Below are positions 42,395 to 49,870 of a stretch of DNA of 64,000 bases, piece by piece. Position 1 is the stretch's first letter; every line of letters starts with the position of its first letter. Location: assembly GCA_900769445.1 (NCBI GenBank), contig CAAGGR010000115.1, positions 98,170 through 162,169 of the forward strand. The letters run 5' to 3'. The notes under the pieces were generated by a model. That model made no database searches, was not told the origin of the DNA, and saw nothing but the letters and a program-made list of their open reading frames with translations. Position numbers and translations under genes: made by a program. This DNA is from an uncultured Alistipes sp. (GTDB lineage: Bacteria > Bacteroidota > Bacteroidia > Bacteroidales > Rikenellaceae).

Positions 42395-43735
42395 ATGAAG
42401 ATAGTAATTGCTGGTGCAGGTGATATGGGTACACACCTTGCTAAGATGCTTAGTGGTAATGGCCACGACCTTACTGTTGTGGATGTTGAACCTAAAGCAT
42501 TAGCTGAGGTGGGAAACCTTGTTGATGTGGTAACTGTCGAGGGCGATACAACGCAGTTCTCGGTGTTGCGCAAATCGGGTGTCCGTAAGTGCGATCTCTT
42601 TATCGCTGTGCGCTCGGTGGAGAATGACAATATTCTATCTGCGGTGATGGCAAAACAACTCGGTGCAAAGAAGGCTATTGCGCGTATCGATAGCAACGAG
42701 TATCTCGAGCCTAATAGCAAAGAGGTATTTATCGATATGGGTATCGACTACCTCTTCTATCCTGAGCAGATTGCAGCGCGTGAGGTTATCAACTTGCTTG
42801 GTCATACATCGTCGACCGAGTATATCGATTTCGCTGCGGGCAAGCTCTCATTGGTGGCATTTCGCCTTGAACTGACATCCCCATTGTTGGGTCGACCAGT
42901 CATAGACGAGGGGTGCGACGATGAGGATTTGGAGTATCGTGTTGTGGCTATTGTGCGTGGCTCAAAGACAATTATCCCAACTATTGAAGACCGCTTCGAG
43001 GAGGAGGATATGGTCTATGTAATAGCTCGTCATAGTGCCACAAATCGCGTTGTCGAGCTATCGGGTCAGCGTCAGGTTGATGTGCGCAATATGATGATTT
43101 TGGGCGGCTCACGTATTGGCGTTCGTATCGCAAACGAGCTGCAGAATAGTGTGAATATAAAACTGGTAGACTACAATGCAGATAAGGCCTTTCGCCTTGC
43201 TGAGATGCTTGATAAGACCCTTATCATCAACGAGGATGGTCGCGATACTGAGGCTATGATGGAGGAGGATCTTGCTGGTATGGATGCCTTTGTGGCTGTT
43301 ACTGGTCGTAGCGAGACAAATATTCTTGCTGCGATGCTGGCAAAGCGTATGGGCGTGAAGAAGGTAATTGCTGAGGTTGAGAATATAAACTATATCTCGT
43401 TGGCAGAGAGCGTCGGAGTAGATACCATTATCAACAAAAAGCTTGTTACAGCATCTAATATCTTCCGCTTTACAATGTCTACCGACGTGCAGGCTATTAA
43501 GTGCTTGACAGGTAGTCAGGCTGAGGTCTTGGAGTTTGTGGTGAAGCCAAACTCTCCAGCGACCAAAGAGCCAATTCGCGATCTTGGACTCCCTGAGGAT
43601 TCTATCGTGGGTGGTGTTGTGCGTGGCGATAGGGTGTTTATCGCTGTGGGCGACACGCAGATTAATGCCTACGACCGTGTAGTGGTGTTTGCTATGCCAG
43701 AGTCGGTTATGCGAGTTGCCGAGTTCTTCAATTGA
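42395..43735 (+). CDS. trkA: Trk potassium uptake regulatory protein TrkA
   Basis: A 446-residue cytosolic NAD(H)-gated subunit of Trk K+ transport. It has two RCK halves: Rossmann motif GAGDMGTHLA (7-16) with the acidic end of strand 2 in VVDVE, and a second, GGSRIGVRIA, near 234. Each is followed by a TrkA-C domain. The partner membrane gene trkH, often adjacent, is not in the window. Downstream comes the third long-hairpin element. Confidence 0.94.
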   Translation: MKIVIAGAGDMGTHLAKMLSGNGHDLTVVDVEPKALAEVGNLVDVVTVEGDTTQFSVLRKSGVRKCDLFIAVRSVENDNILSAVMAKQLGAKKAIARIDSNEYLEPNSKEVFIDMGIDYLFYPEQIAAREVINLLGHTSSTEYIDFAAGKLSLVAFRLELTSPLLGRPVIDEGCDDEDLEYRVVAIVRGSKTIIPTIEDRFEEEDMVYVIARHSATNRVVELSGQRQVDVRNMMILGGSRIGVRIANELQNSVNIKLVDYNADKAFRLAEMLDKTLIINEDGRDTEAMMEEDLAGMDAFVAVTGRSETNILAAMLAKRMGVKKVIAEVENINYISLAESVGVDTIINKKLVTASNIFRFTMSTDVQAIKCLTGSQAEVLEFVVKPNSPATKEPIRDLGLPEDSIVGGVVRGDRVFIAVGDTQINAYDRVVVFAMPESVMRVAEFFN

Positions 43736-43862
43736 TTTCTTGTGATAAGTGGTTATCTTCGACGCTTTGCTTGTTTTCAAATTCCTCATTTACTTCAAGT
43801 AAACTCCGGGTTTGAAAACTGCGACAAATCACCAAATCTAACCACTTCTGACAAGAAATTAG
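43733..43862 (+). repeat. Long-hairpin element, copy 3
   Basis: The third near-palindrome, about 128 bp. Outer arms GATTTCTTGT...AAGTGGTTA pair with TAACCACTT...ACAAGAAAT. The inner stem is GTTTTCAAA/TTTGAAAAC, the apical stem TTTAC/GTAAA. Its internal loop CTCATTTAC/GTAAACTCCG matches the copies at 16922 and 24484. A fragment GAAAAATGCTCA of the same family recurs at about 43896-43907. Confidence 0.75.
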
Positions 43863-43888
43863 TAGTGCAAACCAGAAGGTTGGGTGGT

Positions 43889-43896
43889 ATGTTTGA
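43889..43896 (+). promoter_or_regulatory. Candidate promoter of the deoxynucleoside kinase operon
   Basis: TATGTTTG fits the -7 element 59 nt before the kinase start. No correctly spaced TTG is present. Confidence 0.35.
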
Positions 43897-43955
43897 AAAA
43901 TGCTCAGTTGAGCGAGTGAACTAAAACGAATTATTAATTACAAACTTATATAACA

Positions 43956-44576
43956 ATGTATATCGCTATTGCAGGTAATATTGGAAGTGGTAAGACAACG
44001 CTTACAGAGATTCTTACGGAGCGTTTCAAGGCCAAGGCATATTATGAGGATGTAGCAAACCCATACATCAGCGATTTTTACGATGACATGGGTCGTTGGT
44101 CATTCCATCTTCAGTTGTGGTTTCTCGGAAGTCGTATTCAGCAGACGTTGACAATGCTTGCGGGCGAAGAGCCAAATGTGGTGCAGGATAGAACAATATA
44201 TGAGGATGCTCATATCTTTGCCGACAACCTTCACTCAATGGGACTTATGGCTTCGCGCGACTTCGATACATATATGAAGATGTTTAATATCGAGCAGGCA
44301 TTGTTGCCAAAGCCCGATGTACTTATCTATCTTAAGGCGAGTGTGCCTACGCTTATTTCGCAGATTAAGATGCGTGGTAGAGAGTATGAGCAGAATATCG
44401 ACGAGGAGTATCTAAGCCGTCTTAATGTAAAGTATAACCACTGGATTGAGAATATATACGAGGGTCGCGTATTGGTTATCGATAAGGATGTCGACGATTT
44501 CGTTGCCGACCCTTCGATTATAGACCGCATTTGTGCCTCTGTGGAGGAGATGTGCGTAGGTAAACGTCAGTTGTAG
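43956..44576 (+). CDS. Deoxynucleoside kinase
   Basis: A 206-residue salvage enzyme phosphorylating deoxyadenosine/deoxyguanosine-type substrates. The P-loop GNIGSGKT is at 7-14, the DRTIYEDAHIF motif near 84 holds the conserved ED(R) region, and the LID segment RGREYEQNI is present. Length is typical of bacterial dNKs. First of a five-gene run; the next start is 1 bp after its stop. Confidence 0.9.
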   Translation: MYIAIAGNIGSGKTTLTEILTERFKAKAYYEDVANPYISDFYDDMGRWSFHLQLWFLGSRIQQTLTMLAGEEPNVVQDRTIYEDAHIFADNLHSMGLMASRDFDTYMKMFNIEQALLPKPDVLIYLKASVPTLISQIKMRGREYEQNIDEEYLSRLNVKYNHWIENIYEGRVLVIDKDVDDFVADPSIIDRICASVEEMCVGKRQL

Positions 44577-44577
44577 A

Positions 44578-45939
44578 ATGACACAGCCACTACCCGAAAG
44601 TTTTGTAGCATCGATGCGCCAGATACTTGGTGATGATGCCGAGAGGTTGTTTGCAGCTCTCGACACCGAGCCTGTCGTGTCGATACGTCTAAATCCATAT
44701 AAGCCAGCTAATGCCTTCGAGGGAGAGTGCGTAGGTTGGTCTAAGTGGGGTAGATATCTTGCTGAGCGACCACAATTTACACTCGATCCTTTGATGCATG
44801 GTGGAGCGTACTACGTGCAGGAGGCATCGTCGCAATTTGTGGGCTACCTACTCAAGGATGACAATCTTGATGGCAAGCGCGTGTTGGATATGTGTGCAGC
44901 CCCTGGAGGCAAGACTACGATATATTCGACACTCGTAGGTCGCAAAGGCTTGGTTGTGGCTAACGATATCAATCGTGGTCGCACACTTGCACTTGCGGAT
45001 AATGTTCAGCGCTGGGGCTTGGGAAATGTCGTTGTTACGTGTAACGAGCCAAGTCATATTGGGGCGTTTGAACACTGGTTTGATGTGGTGGCTGTCGATG
45101 CTCCATGTTCTGGTGAGGGAATGTTTCGCAAGATGGAGGAGGCGCGTACGGAGTGGACACCATCATCAGTGGATGTGTGCGTAGCGCGTCAGAAGGAGAT
45201 TTTGGCAGAGGCGTGGCGAACACTGCGCCCTGGTGGTAAGCTGCTCTATAGCACTTGCACATTTAACGACCGCGAGGATGAAGGCGTTGTTAAATGGCTT
45301 ATGGAGGAGTATGGCGAAGACCTTGAGAGAGTAGAGTGCGTTGAGTTAGATGAGAAGTGGGGCATTGTGCGTAGCGATATAGGTGCGTTTCAGTGTTTTC
45401 ATTTCTATCCACATAGAGTTCAGGGCGAGGGTTTCTTTGTTGCTGTAGCCCGCAAAAAGGAGGGTGGCATCAGGCGTGTAGTGCCTAAGTCGCGACGCAA
45501 GGTCTTTGCTTCGTTGCAGAATAGAGATGTAGTTGAAGTGTCGCGTTGGGTGGATAATCCTAAACAGATGACATTCAAGCTTATTGGTGATATGGTCTAT
45601 GGCTACGATAATGCTGTTGTGGATGATGTTGTCAATCTTAGCGAGTCGCTTTCGGTGGTCTATTCTGGTGTCGCTATGGGACAGATATTTAAGGGTAAAC
45701 TAAAGCCTGAGCATCCGCTGGCGTTATTTGTAGGGTGTAACGACTCTGTCGTGCCTGCAGTTGAGGTCTCCTTGGATGATGCGTTGGATTATCTGCGTCG
45801 TCAGGATATTGCTGCATCGCAGTTTGAGGAGGGGGTAAATATGGTTACTTATCGCGGTGTTGCCATAGGCTTTATTAAGCGTATAGGTGCGCGCTGTAAT
45901 AATATGTATCCGAAGGATTTGAGAATAAATAAACTTTAA
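44578..45939 (+). CDS. rsmF: RsmF/NOL1-type rRNA cytosine-C5 methyltransferase
   Basis: A 453-residue SAM-dependent RNA m5C methyltransferase. The SAM motif VLDMCAAPGGKTT is near 100, the first catalytic Cys is in DAPCSGEGMFRK and the second in LLYSTCTFN. The C-terminal third is a PUA-like region (HPLALFVGCND and after), as in RsmF/YebU. Which cytosine it modifies is not readable, but the length and C-terminal domain favour the RsmF type over RsmB. Nearly overlaps the upstream kinase gene. Confidence 0.9.
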   Translation: MTQPLPESFVASMRQILGDDAERLFAALDTEPVVSIRLNPYKPANAFEGECVGWSKWGRYLAERPQFTLDPLMHGGAYYVQEASSQFVGYLLKDDNLDGKRVLDMCAAPGGKTTIYSTLVGRKGLVVANDINRGRTLALADNVQRWGLGNVVVTCNEPSHIGAFEHWFDVVAVDAPCSGEGMFRKMEEARTEWTPSSVDVCVARQKEILAEAWRTLRPGGKLLYSTCTFNDREDEGVVKWLMEEYGEDLERVECVELDEKWGIVRSDIGAFQCFHFYPHRVQGEGFFVAVARKKEGGIRRVVPKSRRKVFASLQNRDVVEVSRWVDNPKQMTFKLIGDMVYGYDNAVVDDVVNLSESLSVVYSGVAMGQIFKGKLKPEHPLALFVGCNDSVVPAVEVSLDDALDYLRRQDIAASQFEEGVNMVTYRGVAIGFIKRIGARCNNMYPKDLRINKL

Positions 45940-45946
45940 TATATAT

Positions 45947-46561
45947 ATGGCTAAGTTGTTATATTCAATGGGTGAGGTAACCGAGATGTTTGATGTTAAC
46001 GCATCGCTCATTCGCTATTGGGAGTCGAAGTTCGACTGCATAAAGCCTCATAAAAATAAGAAGGGTAACCGTATGTTTACCCCTGCAGATGTCGAGAATT
46101 TGAAGCTCATATACCATCTCGTTAAGGAGAAGGGTATGACTCTTGAGGGTGCTAATATGGCGATGAAGCGTCGCGGTAAGAGTGTTCAGCGCGACGTCTC
46201 TATCTTGGAGCGCTTGCAGCATATTCGTGCTATGTTGTTGGAGGTGCGCGAGTCTTTGGGCGATGATACTCCAGCTGAGTATGAGGCACCTATCGAGGCT
46301 ATGGCGGAGCTTATCTCAGATGTCGAGGAGCAGGCTCAGGCAGAGGTGGTGTCTGCTGTTACTGCAAAGGAGGAGCCTGTAGAGGAGACCAAGGAGGTAG
46401 CTGTGGATGAGGCTCCACGTCGTCGTGGTCGCCCACGTAAGGTCGTAGAGCAAGGTGAGGCTGAGGAGGTGCAACAGAGCGTAACACGTCGTAAGCCTAA
46501 GGCTAAGCGCGCAGAGGAGCATAAGGAGTTGTTCCCATTCTACGAGCAGTCGTTGTTCTAA
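45947..46561 (+). CDS. MerR family transcriptional regulator with AT-hook-like tail
   Basis: A 204-residue protein. A MerR-type winged helix spans about 5-75 (YSMGEVTEMFDVNASLIRYW), followed by a helix ending near 110. The acidic linker (130-160) leads to a basic RRRGRPRK motif, an AT-hook-like minor-groove binder, and a second basic patch (RRKPKAKRAEEHKE). This head-to-tail combination is common in Bacteroidetes MerR proteins. No effector-binding domain is visible. It lies 7 bp after rsmF. Confidence 0.88.
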   Translation: MAKLLYSMGEVTEMFDVNASLIRYWESKFDCIKPHKNKKGNRMFTPADVENLKLIYHLVKEKGMTLEGANMAMKRRGKSVQRDVSILERLQHIRAMLLEVRESLGDDTPAEYEAPIEAMAELISDVEEQAQAEVVSAVTAKEEPVEETKEVAVDEAPRRRGRPRKVVEQGEAEEVQQSVTRRKPKAKRAEEHKELFPFYEQSLF

Positions 46562-46573
46562 TTTGTTGATACT

Positions 46574-47365
46574 ATGAAAATTCGCGATATAGCTGCTGTA
46601 ATAGAGGAGTTTGCGCCATTGTCGCTACAAGCAGAGTATGATAACTCGGGTCTTGTTGTTGGCCGTATGGATGACGAGGTGCATTCAGCACTCTTGGCAG
46701 TGGATGTAACCGAAGAGGTCATAGAGGAGGCTATTGCTGAGGGTTGCGATATCATTATCACGCACCATCCGATAATCTTCTCTCCACTCAAACGCCTAAA
46801 CTCTGCGACATATGTCGAGCGTTGCGTTGAACGTGCCATTCGTCATAATATTGCGCTCTATGCTTGTCATACCAACCTCGACAGTGTACAGGGTGGTACA
46901 AGCTGGTATGTAGGCTCGGCGCTTGGCTTGGAGAATATGCATGTTCTTGAGCCTCGTAAGGGTGATGATAGCGTGGGCTATGGTGTCGTTGGTGAGTTGC
47001 CTGTGGCTGAGGATGCTACGCTATTTTTGAGGCGCGTGAAGGAGACTTTTAATGTGGGCGCTCTGCGCCATAGCGATATCCCAGCTGCTGATGCGTCGGT
47101 GCGTAGGGTGGCGATATGTACTGGGTCGGGTCGCTCGAATATTGATGATGCTCTTCGTGCCGAAGCGGATGTGTATATCACTGCCGATTTGCGCTATAAC
47201 GACTTTATGTGTGGGGAAAATCGTATGATTTTGGCAGATATTGGCCATTTTGAGAGCGAATTTTGCGCAATTAACATTTTGGATATGGTAATATCAAAAA
47301 AAATGTGTACCTTTGCGGTTCGCAAGAGCGAACGCTCTCGTAACCCGATACATTATTTACTCTAA
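46574..47365 (+). CDS. Nif3-like dinuclear metal centre protein
   Basis: A 263-residue NIF3/DUF34 family protein. Metal-ligand motifs are HHPIIFSPLKRL and ACHTNLDSV in the N-terminal half, and DIGHFESE at the C terminus. It lacks the roughly 100-residue central insert found in many Firmicutes and some Bacteroides members, so it is the short form. A GTP-cyclohydrolase-like or metal-handling role has been proposed for the family but is unsettled. It lies between the MerR gene (12 bp) and the zinc-ribbon gene (32 bp), a common pairing. Confidence 0.9.
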   Translation: MKIRDIAAVIEEFAPLSLQAEYDNSGLVVGRMDDEVHSALLAVDVTEEVIEEAIAEGCDIIITHHPIIFSPLKRLNSATYVERCVERAIRHNIALYACHTNLDSVQGGTSWYVGSALGLENMHVLEPRKGDDSVGYGVVGELPVAEDATLFLRRVKETFNVGALRHSDIPAADASVRRVAICTGSGRSNIDDALRAEADVYITADLRYNDFMCGENRMILADIGHFESEFCAINILDMVISKKMCTFAVRKSERSRNPIHYLL

Positions 47366-47397
47366 CAAATTGCTGAAATAACTAAAAAGCATAATAT

Positions 47398-48138
47398 ATG
47401 GCACAGAAAAAGACAAATGAGGTTGACTATTCGATGCAGGAGAAGATTATGGCTCTTTATGAGTTGCAGAAGATTGACTCTCAGATCGACGAGATTAACA
47501 AGGTTAAGGGTGAGTTGCCACTTGAGGTGCAGGATCTTGAGGATGAGCTTGCAGGTCTTAACACCCGTATCGAGAATATCAACGCTGAGATTGAGGAGCT
47601 AAACTCTCTAACTCGTCAGCGTAAGCGTGAGGTTGATCAGGCAAAGATTATGATTGGCAACTACAAGGAGCAACAGAATAATGTCCGCAACAACCGCGAG
47701 TTTGATGCCATCAATAAGGAGATTGAGTACCAGGAGCTCGAGATTGAGCTTGCAGAGAAGCGTCTTAAGGAGTACGCTCTACAGACTAAGAATAAGAAGG
47801 CTGTTATCGACGAGACTAACGCACTTATCGAGGAGCGTTCTATCGACTATAAGGCTAAGAAAGAGGAGCTTGATTCTATCGAGACAGAGACTGCACAGCA
47901 GATTGCCGAGCTTTCAGCTAAGGCCGAGCAGGCTAAGCAGCCTATCGACGAGCGCCTTCTTGCTGCATACAACCGTATCCGTAGCAACGTTCGCAATGGC
48001 CTTGCAGTAGTAACTATTACACGCGATGCTTGTGGTGGTTGCTTCAACCGCATCCCTCCACAGCGCCAGGCTGATATCCGTCAGGGTAAGAAGTTTATCG
48101 TGTGCGAGTATTGTGGTCGTATCCTCGTATCTGAGTAA
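47398..48138 (+). CDS. Coiled-coil protein with C4-type zinc ribbon
   Basis: A 246-residue protein. Residues 20-185 form a long antiparallel coiled coil rich in Glu/Lys/Ile. The C terminus is a zinc ribbon with CGGC and CEYC around the conserved NRIPPQRQADIRQG. This is the DUF164/CT398-like family, usually encoded next to nif3, as here; a role in flagellar-type or RNA-linked assembly has been suggested, but no function is established. Last gene of the operon. Confidence 0.88.
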   Translation: MAQKKTNEVDYSMQEKIMALYELQKIDSQIDEINKVKGELPLEVQDLEDELAGLNTRIENINAEIEELNSLTRQRKREVDQAKIMIGNYKEQQNNVRNNREFDAINKEIEYQELEIELAEKRLKEYALQTKNKKAVIDETNALIEERSIDYKAKKEELDSIETETAQQIAELSAKAEQAKQPIDERLLAAYNRIRSNVRNGLAVVTITRDACGGCFNRIPPQRQADIRQGKKFIVCEYCGRILVSE

Positions 48139-48175
48139 TTTCCGACTATAAAGTAGATGTCTACTACCAATACAC

Positions 48176-48205
48176 CAGCACCCGCGAGTTATCTCGCGGG
48201 TGCTG
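48176..48205. terminator. Strong terminator at the end of the kinase-zinc-ribbon operon
   Basis: A perfect 13-bp GC-rich stem CAGCACCCGCGAG/CTCGCGGGTGCTG with loop TTAT, followed by TGTTT. It separates the core operon from the accessory island. Confidence 0.9.
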
Positions 48206-48240
48206 TGTTTAAGTGGGCTGGGGTCGATTACTTCTTATCC

Positions 48241-48642
48241 CTATTTTTGAGGCTCTTGCTCCAGTCGCTCCTTTTCGCGGAGTTGCTTGCTTAGACGGGC
48301 GGGAGAGATGCCGTAGCGTTTGCGGAAGGCGGCGATAAAGTGCGAGACGTTGTTGAAGCCACATAGCTTCGTGAGTTCAACAATGGCAATATCGCGCTCA
48401 AGGATAATATTGTAGGCTATCTCCAATTTGCGCAGTGTGAACCAACGGTGTGGTGATAAGCTGTATCGCGCACGGAAGCGACGCTTGAAGGTTGAGACCG
48501 ATTGACAACATATCTCCGCCAACTCCTCAATAGCAACGACCCCTCTAAGCCCATACTCTATGGCCTGCGCAAAACGTTCATCATCACGCTCGCATCCACT
48601 CGTTCCGTCGTTGTAAATCTCAATATCTATATGTAGTGTCAT
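48241..48642 (-). CDS. AraC-type HTH regulator (DNA-binding domain only)
   Basis: A 133-residue protein consisting mainly of the two-HTH AraC/XylS domain: AIEELAEICCQSVSTFKRRF, then IAIVELTKLCGFNNVSHFIAAFRKRYGISP. About 25 residues precede it and no ligand-binding or receiver domain is present. Stand-alone forms like SoxS or MarA regulate by abundance. It has a good promoter and is the first gene of the island. Confidence 0.85.
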   Translation of the reverse strand: MTLHIDIEIYNDGTSGCERDDERFAQAIEYGLRGVVAIEELAEICCQSVSTFKRRFRARYSLSPHRWFTLRKLEIAYNIILERDIAIVELTKLCGFNNVSHFIAAFRKRYGISPARLSKQLREKERLEQEPQK

Positions 48643-48670
48643 TCGCTAACTTTTGTTGAATTTTGCACTA

Positions 48671-48700
48671 CAAAGATATATAAAGTATTATTAAATACAA
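48671..48700 (-). promoter_or_regulatory. Promoter of the AraC-type gene
   Basis: TATCTTTG (48671-48678) and TTG (48698-48700), 19-bp spacer, minus strand. Confidence 0.7.
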
Positions 48701-48761
48701 TATCAATATCTAAAAAATCTTAAATTTGAACTATTTGTGATATTCCCACTGTGCAAAATGG

Positions 48762-49103
48762 CTATTTGATTAATAATCGCCACGGGTCAGGTTCGAACTC
48801 CTCCATATTGGTAATACACTCGATATTTTGTTTCTTCTCGAGCCATTTCTTGATGGTCGGTCTGTCGAAATATAATCTGTTACCTTGGCGGATAAACGGA
48901 ATGTCGTGACACCTCACCGTTCGGTACACCGCAGATTTTGATTTGCCAAGTAGTTTGCAAACATCCTCCACGCTCATCAGCTCCCCTTCGAGTGGCTGTG
49001 GTTGCTGCTTCTCGCGAACTGTCTTTTCGAGTGCTTCGATTCTCTCTACCAGATTTTGAATGAGCTCCGGCATCTGCTCAAATGATACAACTTTCGTTTC
49101 CAT
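48762..49103 (-). CDS. Excisionase-family HTH protein
   Basis: A 113-residue protein. A short coiled coil (about 14-32) precedes an HTH_17/MerR-like domain (43-90: LMSVEDVCKLLGKSKSAVYR, then RQGNRLYFDRPTIKKWLEKK). The frame is open for 61 codons upstream, but METKVV at 49103 is the likely start. Such genes lie at ends of Bacteroides mobile elements and act as excisionases or control switches. No integrase or mobilisation gene is in the window, so it may be a remnant. Confidence 0.75.
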   Translation of the reverse strand: METKVVSFEQMPELIQNLVERIEALEKTVREKQQPQPLEGELMSVEDVCKLLGKSKSAVYRTVRCHDIPFIRQGNRLYFDRPTIKKWLEKKQNIECITNMEEFEPDPWRLLIK

Positions 49104-49444
49104 TTTGTTATTGTTTTTTAGTGAATTCATATTAAGTATAGAAGGGCATTGAAGTGAAGGTTTGAGAATTAGTGATTTTTTTGCAAAAAAAAGTTGTGAA
49201 TGACTTCTTCTGCCTATAAACGACGCCTTCTGAATAGAAAGTAGGATTCTTTTCGCCTGTGTCAGATGCGGCTCATTGCACTCCATTTCACCTCGTTGCA
49301 GCCCATTGCAACATAGGCGAAATGTTTTTGTTGAAAAACGTTTTTAAGAAGATATTGGACACCGAGGTCGAGAATGATGCGTTCTCATAAACAACAATGC
49401 CCACGAAAAATGGCGTTTTCGGACACAATTCCGTAAAAACACAA

Positions 49445-49481
49445 AAAATCCCGAAAGTGATTGATAAACCTTCGGGATTTT
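49445..49481. terminator. Hairpin in the 49.1-49.9 kb gap
   Basis: AAAATCCCGAA/TTCGGGATTTT, a perfect 11-bp stem with A/T runs on both sides. The 767-bp gap around it (49104-49870) holds no supported gene; its right half is very AT-rich with several TTATAATT motifs. Confidence 0.6.
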
Positions 49482-49833
49482 TCGTCTATTTTGTATGATT
49501 TTCAGCCGATTTTTGTAGACATCAGTGTTTATTGGTGAGCATTAGAGTGCAAAAATTACTTTCCGATGCAGAATGTCAAAGTTGTTGATAATAAGATCCT
49601 TACGAAGTTGAGGCTCAAATAAGGCCCAAATATTTGATAAACAGAGATAAACGATGATAGCTGATAATAACTTTTATATTTCGTACATCTGGTTATAATT
49701 TATCATATAGATTATAATTATGCATTGGCAAAAGAACCATTTTTGCTTATCAGGCTACAATCGCTTTTGCTTTGACAATCAAGTGTGTTTATAATTTTAG
49801 TTGTTGATTTATAATCCTATTTAAAATTATAAT

Positions 49834-49841
49834 TAACTTTG
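49834..49841 (+). promoter_or_regulatory. Candidate promoter of the large orphan gene
   Basis: TAACTTTG lies 29 nt before the ATG at 49871. A TTG is present, but at the wrong distance. Confidence 0.35.
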
Positions 49842-49870
49842 TGGATGTACTATCATAAAGTTATTGTACC

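Noticed and set aside
48780..48800. tRNA T-arm-like GGTTCGAACTC in the island
   Set aside because: It is inside the excisionase-like coding sequence, and no acceptor or anticodon arm surrounds it.
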